The position numbers and the translations under genes were made by a program. From an uncultured Clostridia bacterium (GTDB taxonomy: Bacteria > Bacillota > Clostridia > Christensenellales > UBA1242), in assembly GCA_944350115.1 (NCBI GenBank), contig CALVNZ010000003.1, forward strand, positions 49,280-113,279: a stretch of DNA of 64,000 nucleotides. The letters are read 5' to 3'. Shown here in pieces: positions 52,657 to 64,000 of this stretch. The notes beneath the pieces are model-generated. The model was not told the DNA's origin and did not search any database. It saw nothing but the letters and a program-made list of their open reading frames with translations. Numbering within the stretch: the first letter of the stretch is position 1; every line of letters begins with the position of its first letter.

Positions 52657-53676
52657 TTGGAAAAATTACAGGTTAAAGTAGACAAAAGAATAGAGTTGTT
52701 ATCTATTTGCCTTCGTTTATCAAAATATAAGAAGGCATTTCCTCATTTGCTTTATGAATTTAAAAATTATCAATATTTGAATGATGTGCATCAATATTTT
52801 GATAGGTTTTGTGAACACAGATGTATACAAACCTTAAACAAAATTCTCGATAGCGGGTTGAATTTTTCTTATGATGCTCCAATAAGCCTAGTTTTGCAAA
52901 TAAATGAAAATGGCGTCTTTGATGGATATGATAAATACCCTTTTGTTAATCGTTTAAGCAAATCAAATTTAATTTTACAATTTATAAATGAAATCAAAAA
53001 TTTTTCAATAGATTCTGATTTTGATGAATTTTTTAATAAACATAAAGATTTTTATAATAGTGAAATTAAAAGTTTTAATGAAACTATGGATTTAAGTCAA
53101 GTGATTCCATTTATGAAAAAATTAAAAATGGATATAAACGGGAAAGAATTTATTATTAATTTGGCTTTATTATTGTCAAATGGTGGTTATGGTTTAAACG
53201 AAAATCAAAGAAAAGTTTATTGCACTATGAGTAAAAAAATGGATTGTGAAGGTAATGCTTTATCAAGTTGGGGTCGAAAAGAAAAATGCTATGAACAACA
53301 ATCTAATTATCTTCATGAATTTTGTCACTCAATTATAAATCCTTTAACAGACAAATATTTTAATCAAATAAAAATACCTAAAGTCAGCAAAGGGGACTGG
53401 TTGAAATTAAAAGAAAATGCTTATTCAAGTGAAAAATCTTATATAGAAGAAAGTTTTATAAGAGCAATTCAGATTTGCTATATAAGAAATTTTGCAGGAG
53501 ATTACCAAGACTTTTTAAATTGGAATGATTCTATTGGATTTAGAAAAGAAATTTTACTTGGTTTGGCAAACAATATTGAAAAAAGCATGAATAACGATAA
53601 AAGTTTTGAAGAAAATTTTGTGTGCATCGCAAATGATTCGTTTAAACCTTCAGGTATTGAATTAAAAATTGAATAA
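52657..53676 (+). CDS. Putative zinc metalloprotease (DUF4932-like) inside the dnaK-dnaJ operon
   Basis: A 339-residue protein with '[14 protein letters not shown]', an HExxH zinc motif (His220, Glu221, His224), and a downstream '[18 protein letters not shown]' with Glu264/265 as possible third ligand. The arrangement resembles DUF4932 proteins, a poorly known putative peptidase family; I am not certain of the family. No signal peptide or membrane helix is seen, so it is probably cytosolic. TTG 52657 has GAGGT 7 nt upstream. It separates dnaK and dnaJ, which are normally adjacent, and ends 13 bp before dnaJ. Confidence 0.65.
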   Translation: MEKLQVKVDKRIELLSICLRLSKYKKAFPHLLYEFKNYQYLNDVHQYFDRFCEHRCIQTLNKILDSGLNFSYDAPISLVLQINENGVFDGYDKYPFVNRLSKSNLILQFINEIKNFSIDSDFDEFFNKHKDFYNSEIKSFNETMDLSQVIPFMKKLKMDINGKEFIINLALLLSNGGYGLNENQRKVYCTMSKKMDCEGNALSSWGRKEKCYEQQSNYLHEFCHSIINPLTDKYFNQIKIPKVSKGDWLKLKENAYSSEKSYIEESFIRAIQICYIRNFAGDYQDFLNWNDSIGFRKEILLGLANNIEKSMNNDKSFEENFVCIANDSFKPSGIELKIE

Positions 53677-53689
53677 AAGAGAAACAAAT

Positions 53690-54808
53690 ATGGCAAGTAA
53701 AGATTATTACAAAATTTTAGGTGTCGAAAAAAGCGCGAGTGCCGACGAAATTAAGTCGGCATATCGTCGTTTGGCAAAAAAATATCACCCAGATATTAAC
53801 CCAAGCGAAGAGGCTGCAAACAAGTTTAAAGAAATAAATGAAGCCTATGAAGTTTTAGGCGATGACAAAAAAAGAGCCAATTATGATCAATTTGGTTCGG
53901 CAGATGGCCCGCAATTTTCTGGTGCAGGTGCTGGCGGTTTTGGAGATTTCTTTGGTGGCGCAGGCGGAGGGTTTTCTGACATCTTTTCTGACATTTTTTC
54001 AGCTTTTGGTGGCGCTGGGTCTTCACAAAGAGTCATGGAAAAAGGTGATGATATATTTTTAAATTTATCATTAACTTTTGAAGAAGCTGTCTTTGGTGTT
54101 GAAAAAATTGTCACTTTCTCAAAAATAGAAAAATGCTCGGATTGTAAAGGTACAGGCGCAAAAAATGGCAAAGAATTTGTCGTTTGCCCTGATTGCCGTG
54201 GCACTGGCAGAGTTCGTTATCAACAAAACACCATGTTTGGAACGACAATAAGAGAAGCTGGATGCACCAAATGTAATGCGACAGGAAAAATCATTAAAGA
54301 AAAATGTGATCAGTGTGGCGGGAAAGGCTATAAAAAAGTTCAAAAGACGATCACGGTTAAAGTGCCTGCCGGTATTGATGATGGGCAAACTATTAGAATG
54401 CGTGGCGAAGGGAATGCTCCACTGCGAGAAGGTGTTAATGGAGAATTGAACATTAGAGTTGCCGTGTTAAAACACAAACTTTTCAACAGAAATGGTGTTG
54501 ACATTTACATGGACTTATATTTGCCTTTTACAAAGCTTTTGCTTGGGGGCAAAGTGGAAATCCCGACATTAAAAGGTGATTATACTTTGACTATTCCTGA
54601 ACTTACAACCAGCGGAACAGTCATGAGATTAAAAAATCGAGGTGTCAAAGCTTTGAATAAAGACGCTTATGGTGATATGCTTGTCACACTTAAAGGTGAA
54701 CCACCAAAAGTTCTTGACAAAGCAACCAAAAAAGCATTGGAAGATCTTGATTCAAAGATTGATGTTCGAAATTATGTTAAATATCAAAACTTTCTGTCAA
54801 AGAAATAA
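53690..54808 (+). CDS. dnaJ: Co-chaperone DnaJ (Hsp40)
   Basis: A 372-residue type I DnaJ. The J domain has '[17 protein letters not shown]' with the HPD triad, then a Gly/Phe-rich linker, then four zinc-finger repeats ([32 protein letters not shown]) and two substrate beta-domains. It stimulates DnaK ATP hydrolysis. ATG 53690 starts the family N-terminus; only a weak AAGAGA lies upstream. Confidence 0.97.
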   Translation: MASKDYYKILGVEKSASADEIKSAYRRLAKKYHPDINPSEEAANKFKEINEAYEVLGDDKKRANYDQFGSADGPQFSGAGAGGFGDFFGGAGGGFSDIFSDIFSAFGGAGSSQRVMEKGDDIFLNLSLTFEEAVFGVEKIVTFSKIEKCSDCKGTGAKNGKEFVVCPDCRGTGRVRYQQNTMFGTTIREAGCTKCNATGKIIKEKCDQCGGKGYKKVQKTITVKVPAGIDDGQTIRMRGEGNAPLREGVNGELNIRVAVLKHKLFNRNGVDIYMDLYLPFTKLLLGGKVEIPTLKGDYTLTIPELTTSGTVMRLKNRGVKALNKDAYGDMLVTLKGEPPKVLDKATKKALEDLDSKIDVRNYVKYQNFLSKK

Positions 54809-54837
54809 GGAAATGGGTTGCCATTTCCTTTTTTTTT
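54807..54837 (+). terminator. Intrinsic terminator of the hrcA-dnaJ operon
   Basis: AAGGAAATGG (54807-54816) pairs with CCATTTCCTT (54821-54830) around GTTG, then a T-run. The loop also holds the next promoter's -35. Confidence 0.9.
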
Positions 54838-54846
54838 ATGTAAACT
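54818..54846 (+). promoter_or_regulatory. rsmE promoter nested in the dnaJ terminator, leaderless type
   Basis: TTGCCA (54818-54823), 17 bp, TAAACT (54841-54846), then AAAAGC and ATG 54853. The -35 lies in the loop and 3' arm of the hairpin. Confidence 0.75.
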
Positions 54847-54852
54847 AAAAGC

Positions 54853-55554
54853 ATGAAAAGATTTTTTGCAAAAATTGAAGATGGGCTTGCTTTAATTGAA
54901 GGTGATGAAAACAATCACCTTCGAAATGTTTTGCGCTTAAATGTGGGAGATAAAATCGTCGCATTTAATGGTGATGGAAAAGATTATCTTTGTGAAATTT
55001 TATGCGTTTTGAAAACCAAATCACAAGCAAAAGTTTTGCAAACAAAACAATGTGAAGGTTTGCCAAAAAAAGATTTGACTTTGTTTGCTGGGTCTGTTAA
55101 AAGAGAAAAATTGGAAATTATTGTTCAAAAGGCAGTTGAACTTGGTTGCAAGAATTTGGTGATTTTTGAAAGTGAATTTTCAACAATGAAATTGAAATCT
55201 GAAAAACTTGCAAGATACGAAAAAATCATTTTGAGCGCTTCAAAACAATGTGAAAGAGCTGATTTGATGAAGATTGAGTTTGCAAGTTTTAAAGTTATGC
55301 TTGAAAAATTTGCAAAAATTAAAACAAAAATTTTTGCAAATGAGCGTGGTGGAGAAAGTTTCGATTTTGCGAGTTTAAAAAAAGAAGATGAAATTGCCAT
55401 TTTAATTGGCGGTGAAGGTGGTTTTTCGGGGAAAGAAAAACTTGCGATTTTAAACACAAAACCAATCAATCTTTCACTTGGCAAAAGAATTTTAAGGGCT
55501 GAGACAGCTGTGATTGTTTTGACGGGGCTTGTCAGCATAATTTGCGAAAATTAA
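54853..55554 (+). CDS. rsmE: 16S rRNA (uracil-1498-N3)-methyltransferase RsmE
   Basis: A 233-residue SPOUT methyltransferase. The N-terminal PUA-like part has 'EGDENNHLRNVLRLNVGDKI'; the catalytic part has 'QKAVELGCKNLVIFESEFS', 'LIGGEGGFSGKEK' and 'LSLGKRILRAETAVIV', the knotted SAM-binding motifs. No ribosome binding site precedes the ATG. Placing rsmE after dnaJ is common in Firmicutes, though prmA, often in between, is absent. It ends 11 bp before mtaB. Confidence 0.95.
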   Translation: MKRFFAKIEDGLALIEGDENNHLRNVLRLNVGDKIVAFNGDGKDYLCEILCVLKTKSQAKVLQTKQCEGLPKKDLTLFAGSVKREKLEIIVQKAVELGCKNLVIFESEFSTMKLKSEKLARYEKIILSASKQCERADLMKIEFASFKVMLEKFAKIKTKIFANERGGESFDFASLKKEDEIAILIGGEGGFSGKEKLAILNTKPINLSLGKRILRAETAVIVLTGLVSIICEN

Positions 55555-55565
55555 AGGAGACAATC

Positions 55566-56810
55566 ATGAAAGTGTCAGTTTTAACTTTGGGTTGCAAAGT
55601 AAACAAATATGAAAGTGATGTTTTGCTTGGATTGTTTAAAGAAAAAGGATATGAAATTTCTGATAAATTAGAAAAAGCAGATATTTATATTATTAATACA
55701 TGTGCAGTTACAAATGAAGCAGAAAGAAAGTCAAGGCAGATGATTGCGAGATGTCAAAAATTAAACCCTAAAGCCAAAATTTATGTGTGCGGATGCGCAA
55801 GTCAACATAATCCTCAGCAATTCTTAAATAAGGCGGATTTTATTAAAGGAGTCGCAGGCAAAGAAAAATTAGTTGAAGAATTAAAATCAAACATTGATGT
55901 TGAAACAGTGCCAACAAATTATGTTTCACATCCTTGGGCTGTTCAAACAAGAGAAAGGGCATACATAAAAATTCAAGATGGGTGCAACAATTTTTGTTCG
56001 TATTGCATTATTCCATATTTGCGTGGAAGAAGTCGTTCAAGAAATTTTGACGAAATAATTAATGAAGTTGCAAATTTAAGCGAAGATGTTAAAGAAATAG
56101 TTTTGACCGGAATAAATTTGTCTGACTTTAAAATTAACGGAGAAAAAGGACTTGTTAAATTGTTAAAGAAATTAGATGAATTTGGCAAGAGAATAAGACT
56201 ATCGTCAATGGAAGAAGGAGTGCTTGATGAAGAGTTTGTAAAAGAACTTAAAAAACTAAAAAATTTCTGCCCACATTTTCATCTTTCTTTACAAAGTGGA
56301 AGCGAAACAGTTTTAAAAAGAATGAACAGACATTACACTCCCGATGAGTTTTTTGCGTCATGCCAATTAATTAGAAAATATTTTCCGCTTGCCGGAATAA
56401 CAACAGATGTCATCGTTGGATTCCCAAACGAAAGTGAAAAAGAATTTTTAGAGACAGTGCAATTTGTGAATAAAGTTAAGTTTTCAGGTCTTCACATCTT
56501 TCCGTATTCAAAAAGAGAGGGAACAGTTGCTGCAAAATTTGAAGACATGAATGGGGAAATAAAAAGACAACGAGTGCGATCGCTGAAAGATGTTGACAAA
56601 AAATTAAGAAAAGAATTTATTGAAAGCAACGATTTTGTCGAAGTTTTAATTGAAGAAAAAGTCAATGAATATTTTGTTGGGTTTTCAAAAAATTACATTA
56701 AATGTTTTGTAAAAGATGAAAATATTAAAGTTGGTGATGTTTTACAAGCTAAAATAATTAAATTATTTAAAGACGGAGCGTTGTGTGAGAAAAAACAAAA
56801 AAACGCTTGA
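55566..56810 (+). CDS. mtaB: tRNA t6A37 methylthiotransferase MtaB
   Basis: A 414-residue radical-SAM enzyme adding a methylthio group to t6A37 of tRNA. The N-terminal MTTase domain has three cysteines ('TLGCKVNKYES', 'INTCAVTNEAERKSRQ', 'CGCASQ') for one cluster; Cys140, Cys144 and Cys147 ('CNNFCSYCIIPY') bind the radical-SAM cluster; a TRAM-like C-terminus follows. 'GCKVN' and 'YVCGCASQ' point to MtaB rather than MiaB. ATG 55566 has AAAGGAGA upstream. Confidence 0.94.
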   Translation: MKVSVLTLGCKVNKYESDVLLGLFKEKGYEISDKLEKADIYIINTCAVTNEAERKSRQMIARCQKLNPKAKIYVCGCASQHNPQQFLNKADFIKGVAGKEKLVEELKSNIDVETVPTNYVSHPWAVQTRERAYIKIQDGCNNFCSYCIIPYLRGRSRSRNFDEIINEVANLSEDVKEIVLTGINLSDFKINGEKGLVKLLKKLDEFGKRIRLSSMEEGVLDEEFVKELKKLKNFCPHFHLSLQSGSETVLKRMNRHYTPDEFFASCQLIRKYFPLAGITTDVIVGFPNESEKEFLETVQFVNKVKFSGLHIFPYSKREGTVAAKFEDMNGEIKRQRVRSLKDVDKKLRKEFIESNDFVEVLIEEKVNEYFVGFSKNYIKCFVKDENIKVGDVLQAKIIKLFKDGALCEKKQKNA

Positions 56811-56835
56811 CAATAAGGTTTGCTTTGAATATAAT
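56807..56835 (+). promoter_or_regulatory. Perfect consensus promoter of rpsU, overlapping the end of mtaB
   Basis: TTGACA (56807-56812), 17 bp, TATAAT (56830-56835). The -35 includes the mtaB stop codon. Confidence 0.92.
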
Positions 56836-56874
56836 AAAAAAGCATAAATCAAAAATAGAAGGTGGTGAGTTAAG

Positions 56875-57057
56875 TTGACAACGGTTAAGGTTGGCGAAAA
56901 TGAAAATCTTGAAAGTGCACTCAAACGTTTTAAAAGAAAATGTCAAAAAGATGGTATCATTGGTGATATCAGAAAGAAAGAGGCCTACTACAAACCAAGT
57001 GTTGCCAAAAAGCGCAAACGCGAAGCAGCACGCAAACGCGCAAGAAAGAGAGCATGA
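56875..57057 (+). CDS. rpsU: Ribosomal protein S21
   Basis: A 60-residue bS21: '[20 protein letters not shown]' followed by '[20 protein letters not shown]' and a Lys/Arg tail. The start is TTG 56875, with AAGGTGG upstream. It has the best promoter in the window and its own terminator, fitting high expression. Confidence 0.96.
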   Translation: MTTVKVGENENLESALKRFKRKCQKDGIIGDIRKKEAYYKPSVAKKRKREAARKRARKRA

Positions 57058-57061
57058 ATTG

Positions 57062-57087
57062 AACGCAACTTTTAGTTGCGTTTTTTT
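57062..57087 (+). terminator. Intrinsic terminator of rpsU
   Basis: ACGCAACT (57063-57070) pairs with AGTTGCGT (57074-57081), then a T-run. Confidence 0.9.
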
Positions 57088-57402
57088 ATTTTTAAAAAAA
57101 ATTAAATTAAGAATAATTAATAAAAATTTTAAGATTTTTATTAATTTTTTTTATTATTTTATTAAAATATTTAAAATTTTGATATTATTTTATTAGTTTT
57201 TAAAAAAAATTGTTGGAAAAATAATTTATTTGCAATATTTTAAAGATATTAAAATGTTTTTGTATTAATTAAAAAATAGTATTGTTTAGCCAAAAATCGA
57301 CAAAATAAAAATTAAAATCATTTTGCCATAAAATAAAATTTTTATAAAATTAATTTGTCATTTTTAATGATAATATTTTTTATTAAAAAAGGAAATTTTA
57401 AA
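57088..57402. other. Extremely AT-rich intergenic stretch
   Basis: About 315 bp made almost only of A and T, with long homopolymer runs. I see no RNA gene, conserved hairpin or credible ORF in it. AAGGAAA before ATG 57403 is the only usable signal, and bent-DNA behaviour is possible from the A/T tracts. Confidence 0.6.
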
Positions 57403-57744
57403 ATGAATAATCATGAATTAAAAAAGTTAGCTTTGAGTGCCAAAAACAGATTGATTGGCAATAAGGATAAAATAAATGCTGGGCTGAAAACTGCAAGAAC
57501 AATGCCATTTAGTCCAAACATCAAAATTAAAACAATTTCATTAGACGATAACAATTTTTATAATCGCGTGAAAGAAGTTCTTGAACGCGATGCACTTGAT
57601 CCAATTAGAGAAGTTATGGATCAAGATTACTATCGTTCATTATCTGCTGGCATGAAAGAAAAATATTTGCTTGATGTTATTGAAAAATTTTTGAGTTATA
57701 AAAAACGATTTGATCAGGAAGTTTCGCAAAAATCAGTTTTATAA
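57403..57744 (+). CDS. Hypothetical small protein
   Basis: I do not recognise this 113-residue protein. It is soluble and basic at the N-terminus ('NNHELKKLALSAKNRLIGNK'), with an acidic helical C-terminal half ('FYNRVKEVLERDALDPIREV'). No signal peptide, cysteine or catalytic motif stands out. ATG 57403 has AAGGAAA 7 nt upstream. It lies 27 bp before the helicase gene, but that gene seems to have its own start signals. Confidence 0.6.
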   Translation: MNNHELKKLALSAKNRLIGNKDKINAGLKTARTMPFSPNIKIKTISLDDNNFYNRVKEVLERDALDPIREVMDQDYYRSLSAGMKEKYLLDVIEKFLSYKKRFDQEVSQKSVL

Positions 57745-57759
57745 TTTTTGTTTATATGT

Positions 57760-57771
57760 TAAAATATAGAC
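57760..57771 (+). promoter_or_regulatory. -10 box of pcrA, leaderless type
   Basis: TAAAAT (57760-57765), six bases, ATG 57772. The matching -35 is weak (TTTTAT at 57737). Confidence 0.5.
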
Positions 57772-61900
<4,129 letters not shown>

Positions 61901-61933
61901 ATTTGTTTATGTGATAAATTTTGTAAAAATTGT

Positions 61934-61963
61934 TTGACTAAATTTGACGAAATTTGATAAACT
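61934..61963 (+). promoter_or_regulatory. Promoter of surface gene 2, leaderless type
   Basis: TTGACT (61934-61939), 18 bp, TAAACT (61958-61963), then AAAACC and ATG 61970. The layout is the same as at 42495-42531. Confidence 0.78.
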
Positions 61964-61969
61964 AAAACC

Positions 61970-62110
61970 ATGAAAAAGAGCGTAGAAAGAAAGGAAAGCA
62001 AACTAGTTTTCAAATGTCTCGAAAGGGGCATCTTTTCACGACGAGATATGCAACAAATTGTTCATTTGGGGAGGGGGGCGAATCTTCTAATTGCCCTTCA
62101 AAATCTATGA
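61970..62110 (+). CDS. Displaced N-terminal extension of surface gene 2 (46 residues)
   Basis: Begins 'MKKSVERKESKLVFKCLERG' and shares 'FSRRDMQQIVHLGRG' with surface protein 1, then leaves that frame because its G-tract has six G instead of seven. It reads 'ANLLIALQNL' and stops at TGA 62108-62110. The stop overlaps ATG 62107 of the long downstream frame (ATGA). It is either an off-phase switch state, a translated leader peptide, a decayed start or a sequencing error in the homopolymer. Confidence 0.7.
   Translation: MKKSVERKESKLVFKCLERGIFSRRDMQQIVHLGRGANLLIALQNL
62073..62078 (+). repeat. G6 tract in surface gene 2
   Basis: Preceded by GGGG A, as in gene 1 (G7 at 42634-42640). More than 50 bp around it are identical in the two genes apart from this one base. 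Confidence 0.9.
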
Positions 62111-64000
62111 CCAGCAAAAAGATGGTGCTAGGTGGCATACTAGCATTTTTTATGTCAATGGTTTTAATTTTTTCTGTTGGCTTGTTAACAGGAAATTTGT
62201 TTGACCGTTCAGGGAAAGAAGAACAATCAATTGCATTGACAGAAGGAGATTATTGGATAAACTATGTAACGGAAACAACAGGTTTTGCAGGTGGCACTGG
62301 AACAGAAGATGACCCATACCTTATCGAAACCGCTGAGCAGCTGGCATATCTTTCATATTTGGTTTATTCAGGCACGAGAGATTCACAGTATAGTCAATAC
62401 ATAAGCGGAAGCTACTACTTCACAGGCGCTTATTTCAAACAAACCGCAAACATAGACCTCTCTGCACACTACTGGCAACCGATAGGGGTTGTTCATGATC
62501 GAAATGGTAATTATTCTTATCATTATTTTTCTGGCAATTATGATGGCGGAGGATTTACGATTTCGGAAATGTTTACGCCAGCAGGAACTAGCCATGCATA
62601 TTCATATCAAGGATTGTTTGGACGTGTTTGTGGACAAAGTTCAAACAGGGCCACTATAACAAATGTTGGCGTGATCAATTCCAATATTCAAGGATATCGA
62701 TATGTTGGAGGAATTGTTGGTTATGCTGATTTTTCAACCATAACAAATTGTTATAACACAGGTAGTGTTACAGGATCTTCTAGTGATGTTGGAGGGATTG
62801 TTGGGGTTAATTCTTCTTCAACCATAACGAATTGTTATAACACAGGAAGCGTGACAGGATCTGCTTATTATGTTGGAGGAATTGCTGGTTCGGGTTCACC
62901 AACTAATTGTTATAACACAGGAAGTGTTACAGGATCTTTAAGTCATGTTGGAGGAATTGCTGGTTCTGGTGCACCAAAGAATTGTTATAACACAGGCACA
63001 GTGACATTAAACTCAACAGGAACAGACACACACTATGTTGGAGGGATTTCTGGCTATGGTTCGCCAACCAATTGTTTTAATTTAGGCGAAGTCACAGGAA
63101 CGGGCAGTGGAACAATTAACATTGGCGGTATAACAGCAAATGGGACAGCGACAAATTGTTATTATGGTGGAGATTGCACATTGAGTGGATATACTGAAGG
63201 ATTAACTGAAAATGTGCAGTCACAAAATTGGTGTGAAGAAGTTTTAAAATGGGATTTTGTTTTTCATTGGAAATTTGACAAAACACAAAGTGACTATCCA
63301 ATTTTAAAAACTAGTGATGAAATAAATTGGTGGCTTGCAAAATCAACATATTATGACACGGTTTGGGAAGGATCAGGGACAAAAGAAGACCCATATTTAA
63401 TTTCGAATGCACAAGAACTTGCAGGACTTTCATATTTGGTTTATTCAGGCACGACAGATTCACAGTATAGTCAATATATAAGTGGAAGCTACTACTTCAC
63501 AGGCGCTTATTTTAAACAAACGGCAGACATAGACCTCTCTGCACACTACTGGCAGCCGATAGGGATTTATTATGATAGAAATGGAACGTCAACGCGACAT
63601 TATTTTTCAGGAAACTATGATGGCGGAAATTTTACAATATCAGGGCTAAATACTCCATCTGGCACAACATCTGCTTATGATTATCAAGGATTGTTTGGGT
63701 ATGTTAGAGGAGAGAGTTCTACAAATCAAGCAGAAATAAAAAATGTTGGAGTTATTGATTCCAATATTCAAGGATATCGAGATATTGGAGGAATTGTTGG
63801 TTATGCTTCTTCTTCAACCATAACGAATTGTTATAACACAGGAAGTGTGACAGGATCGGGTGATAGAGTAGGAGGGATTGTTGGTATTTCTTATTCAAAC
63901 ATAACGAATTGTTATAACACCGCAAGTGTTACAGGATCGCGTTATGTTGGAGGGATTGTTGGTGAGGTTTATTCTTCAACCATAATGAATTGTTATAACA
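62107..64000 (+). CDS. GLUG-repeat surface protein 2 (3' end outside window)
   Basis: The frame is open from ATG 62107 to the window end (631 residues seen). It starts 'MTSKKMVLGGILAFFMSMVL', the same hydrophobic helix as in protein 1, then has the module with 'DDPYLIETAEQLAYLSYLVY', 'YFKQTANIDLSAHYWQPIGV' and many GLUG motifs ('YVGGIVGYADFSTITNCYN'). A second module starts near 63328. A block of 264 bp is identical to gene 1. No ribosome binding site lies before ATG 62107, so translation probably depends on the upstream frame, by coupling or by a corrected G-tract. Confidence 0.85.
   Translation, partial: MTSKKMVLGGILAFFMSMVLIFSVGLLTGNLFDRSGKEEQSIALTEGDYWINYVTETTGFAGGTGTEDDPYLIETAEQLAYLSYLVYSGTRDSQYSQYISGSYYFTGAYFKQTANIDLSAHYWQPIGVVHDRNGNYSYHYFSGNYDGGGFTISEMFTPAGTSHAYSYQGLFGRVCGQSSNRATITNVGVINSNIQGYRYVGGIVGYADFSTITNCYNTGSVTGSSSDVGGIVGVNSSSTITNCYNTGSVTGSAYYVGGIAGSGSPTNCYNTGSVTGSLSHVGGIAGSGAPKNCYNTGTVTLNSTGTDTHYVGGISGYGSPTNCFNLGEVTGTGSGTINIGGITANGTATNCYYGGDCTLSGYTEGLTENVQSQNWCEEVLKWDFVFHWKFDKTQSDYPILKTSDEINWWLAKSTYYDTVWEGSGTKEDPYLISNAQELAGLSYLVYSGTTDSQYSQYISGSYYFTGAYFKQTADIDLSAHYWQPIGIYYDRNGTSTRHYFSGNYDGGNFTISGLNTPSGTTSAYDYQGLFGYVRGESSTNQAEIKNVGVIDSNIQGYRDIGGIVGYASSSTITNCYNTGSVTGSGDRVGGIVGISYSNITNCYNTASVTGSRYVGGIVGEVYSSTIMNCYN
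63159..63422 (+). repeat. 264-bp block identical to 45002-45265
   Basis: Partner of the block in surface gene 1, direct orientation, 18,157 bp apart. Confidence 0.88.

Noticed and set aside
57088..57402. Replication origin or DnaA-box cluster in the AT-rich gap
   Set aside because: No TTATCCACA-type boxes were found, and the neighbouring genes are not dnaA, dnaN or gyr.

Overview
The window is AT-rich DNA from a spore-forming, low-GC Clostridia-type member of the Bacillota. Sporulation genes are spread through it: spoVG, spoIIGA-sigE-sigG, ylmC, spoIVA, a 34-residue spoVM and a stand-alone Spo0A DNA-binding domain. MurE carries the DNPR motif of meso-diaminopimelate ligases, so the wall is predicted to be DAP-type. 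I cannot name genus or species; an uncultured gut-type lineage is only a guess.

Layout. 1-0.63 kb: 3' end of a repeat-type surface protein. 0.7-18.7 kb: a rearranged division and wall cluster (hydrolase, murF-like, ddl, murE, mraY, murD, ftsW; a small insert with an acetyltransferase, a broken amidohydrolase gene and a reverse-strand membrane protein; murA, ftsQ, ftsA, ftsZ), running into spoIIGA, sigE, sigG and ylmC. 18.8-34.5 kb: nrdR, feoAB, der-plsY, spoIVA, a double-OB protein, spoVM-rpmB-asp23-fakA (the Bacillus order), tlyA, alr and a YhaO/YhaN-like nuclease-ATPase pair. 34.7-35.3 kb: tRNA-Gly, tRNA-Cys and tRNA-Leu, then a 209-bp-period tandem duplication carrying a 3' tRNA-Leu fragment. 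35.4-42.5 kb: two small regulators, murC, a CofE-like ligase, an Old Yellow Enzyme-type reductase and a two-gene sufCB. 42.5-49.1 kb: a 2185-residue GLUG-repeat surface protein. 49.2-54.8 kb: CIRCE-hrcA-grpE-dnaK, a putative metalloprotease, dnaJ. 54.9-61.9 kb: rsmE, mtaB, rpsU, pcrA, ligA. 61.97 kb to the end: a second GLUG-repeat surface gene.

The main unusual signals are four. (1) The two surface genes share promoter and leader, but a G-tract is G7 in one and G6 in the other. This shifts the frame of the N-terminal extension, and the displaced frame stops on an ATGA overlap with an internal start, which looks like a contingency switch. (2) Many first genes have a promoter -10 box ending exactly 6 nt before ATG and no ribosome binding site, so leaderless mRNA seems common here. 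(3) GrpE has an N-terminal tail with five Cys-x-Cys motifs, and the dnaK-dnaJ operon is interrupted by an HExxH protein. (4) A Spo0A effector domain without receiver has its own sigma-A promoter, a 0A-like box and a symmetric TTGTAAA/TTTACAA cluster upstream.
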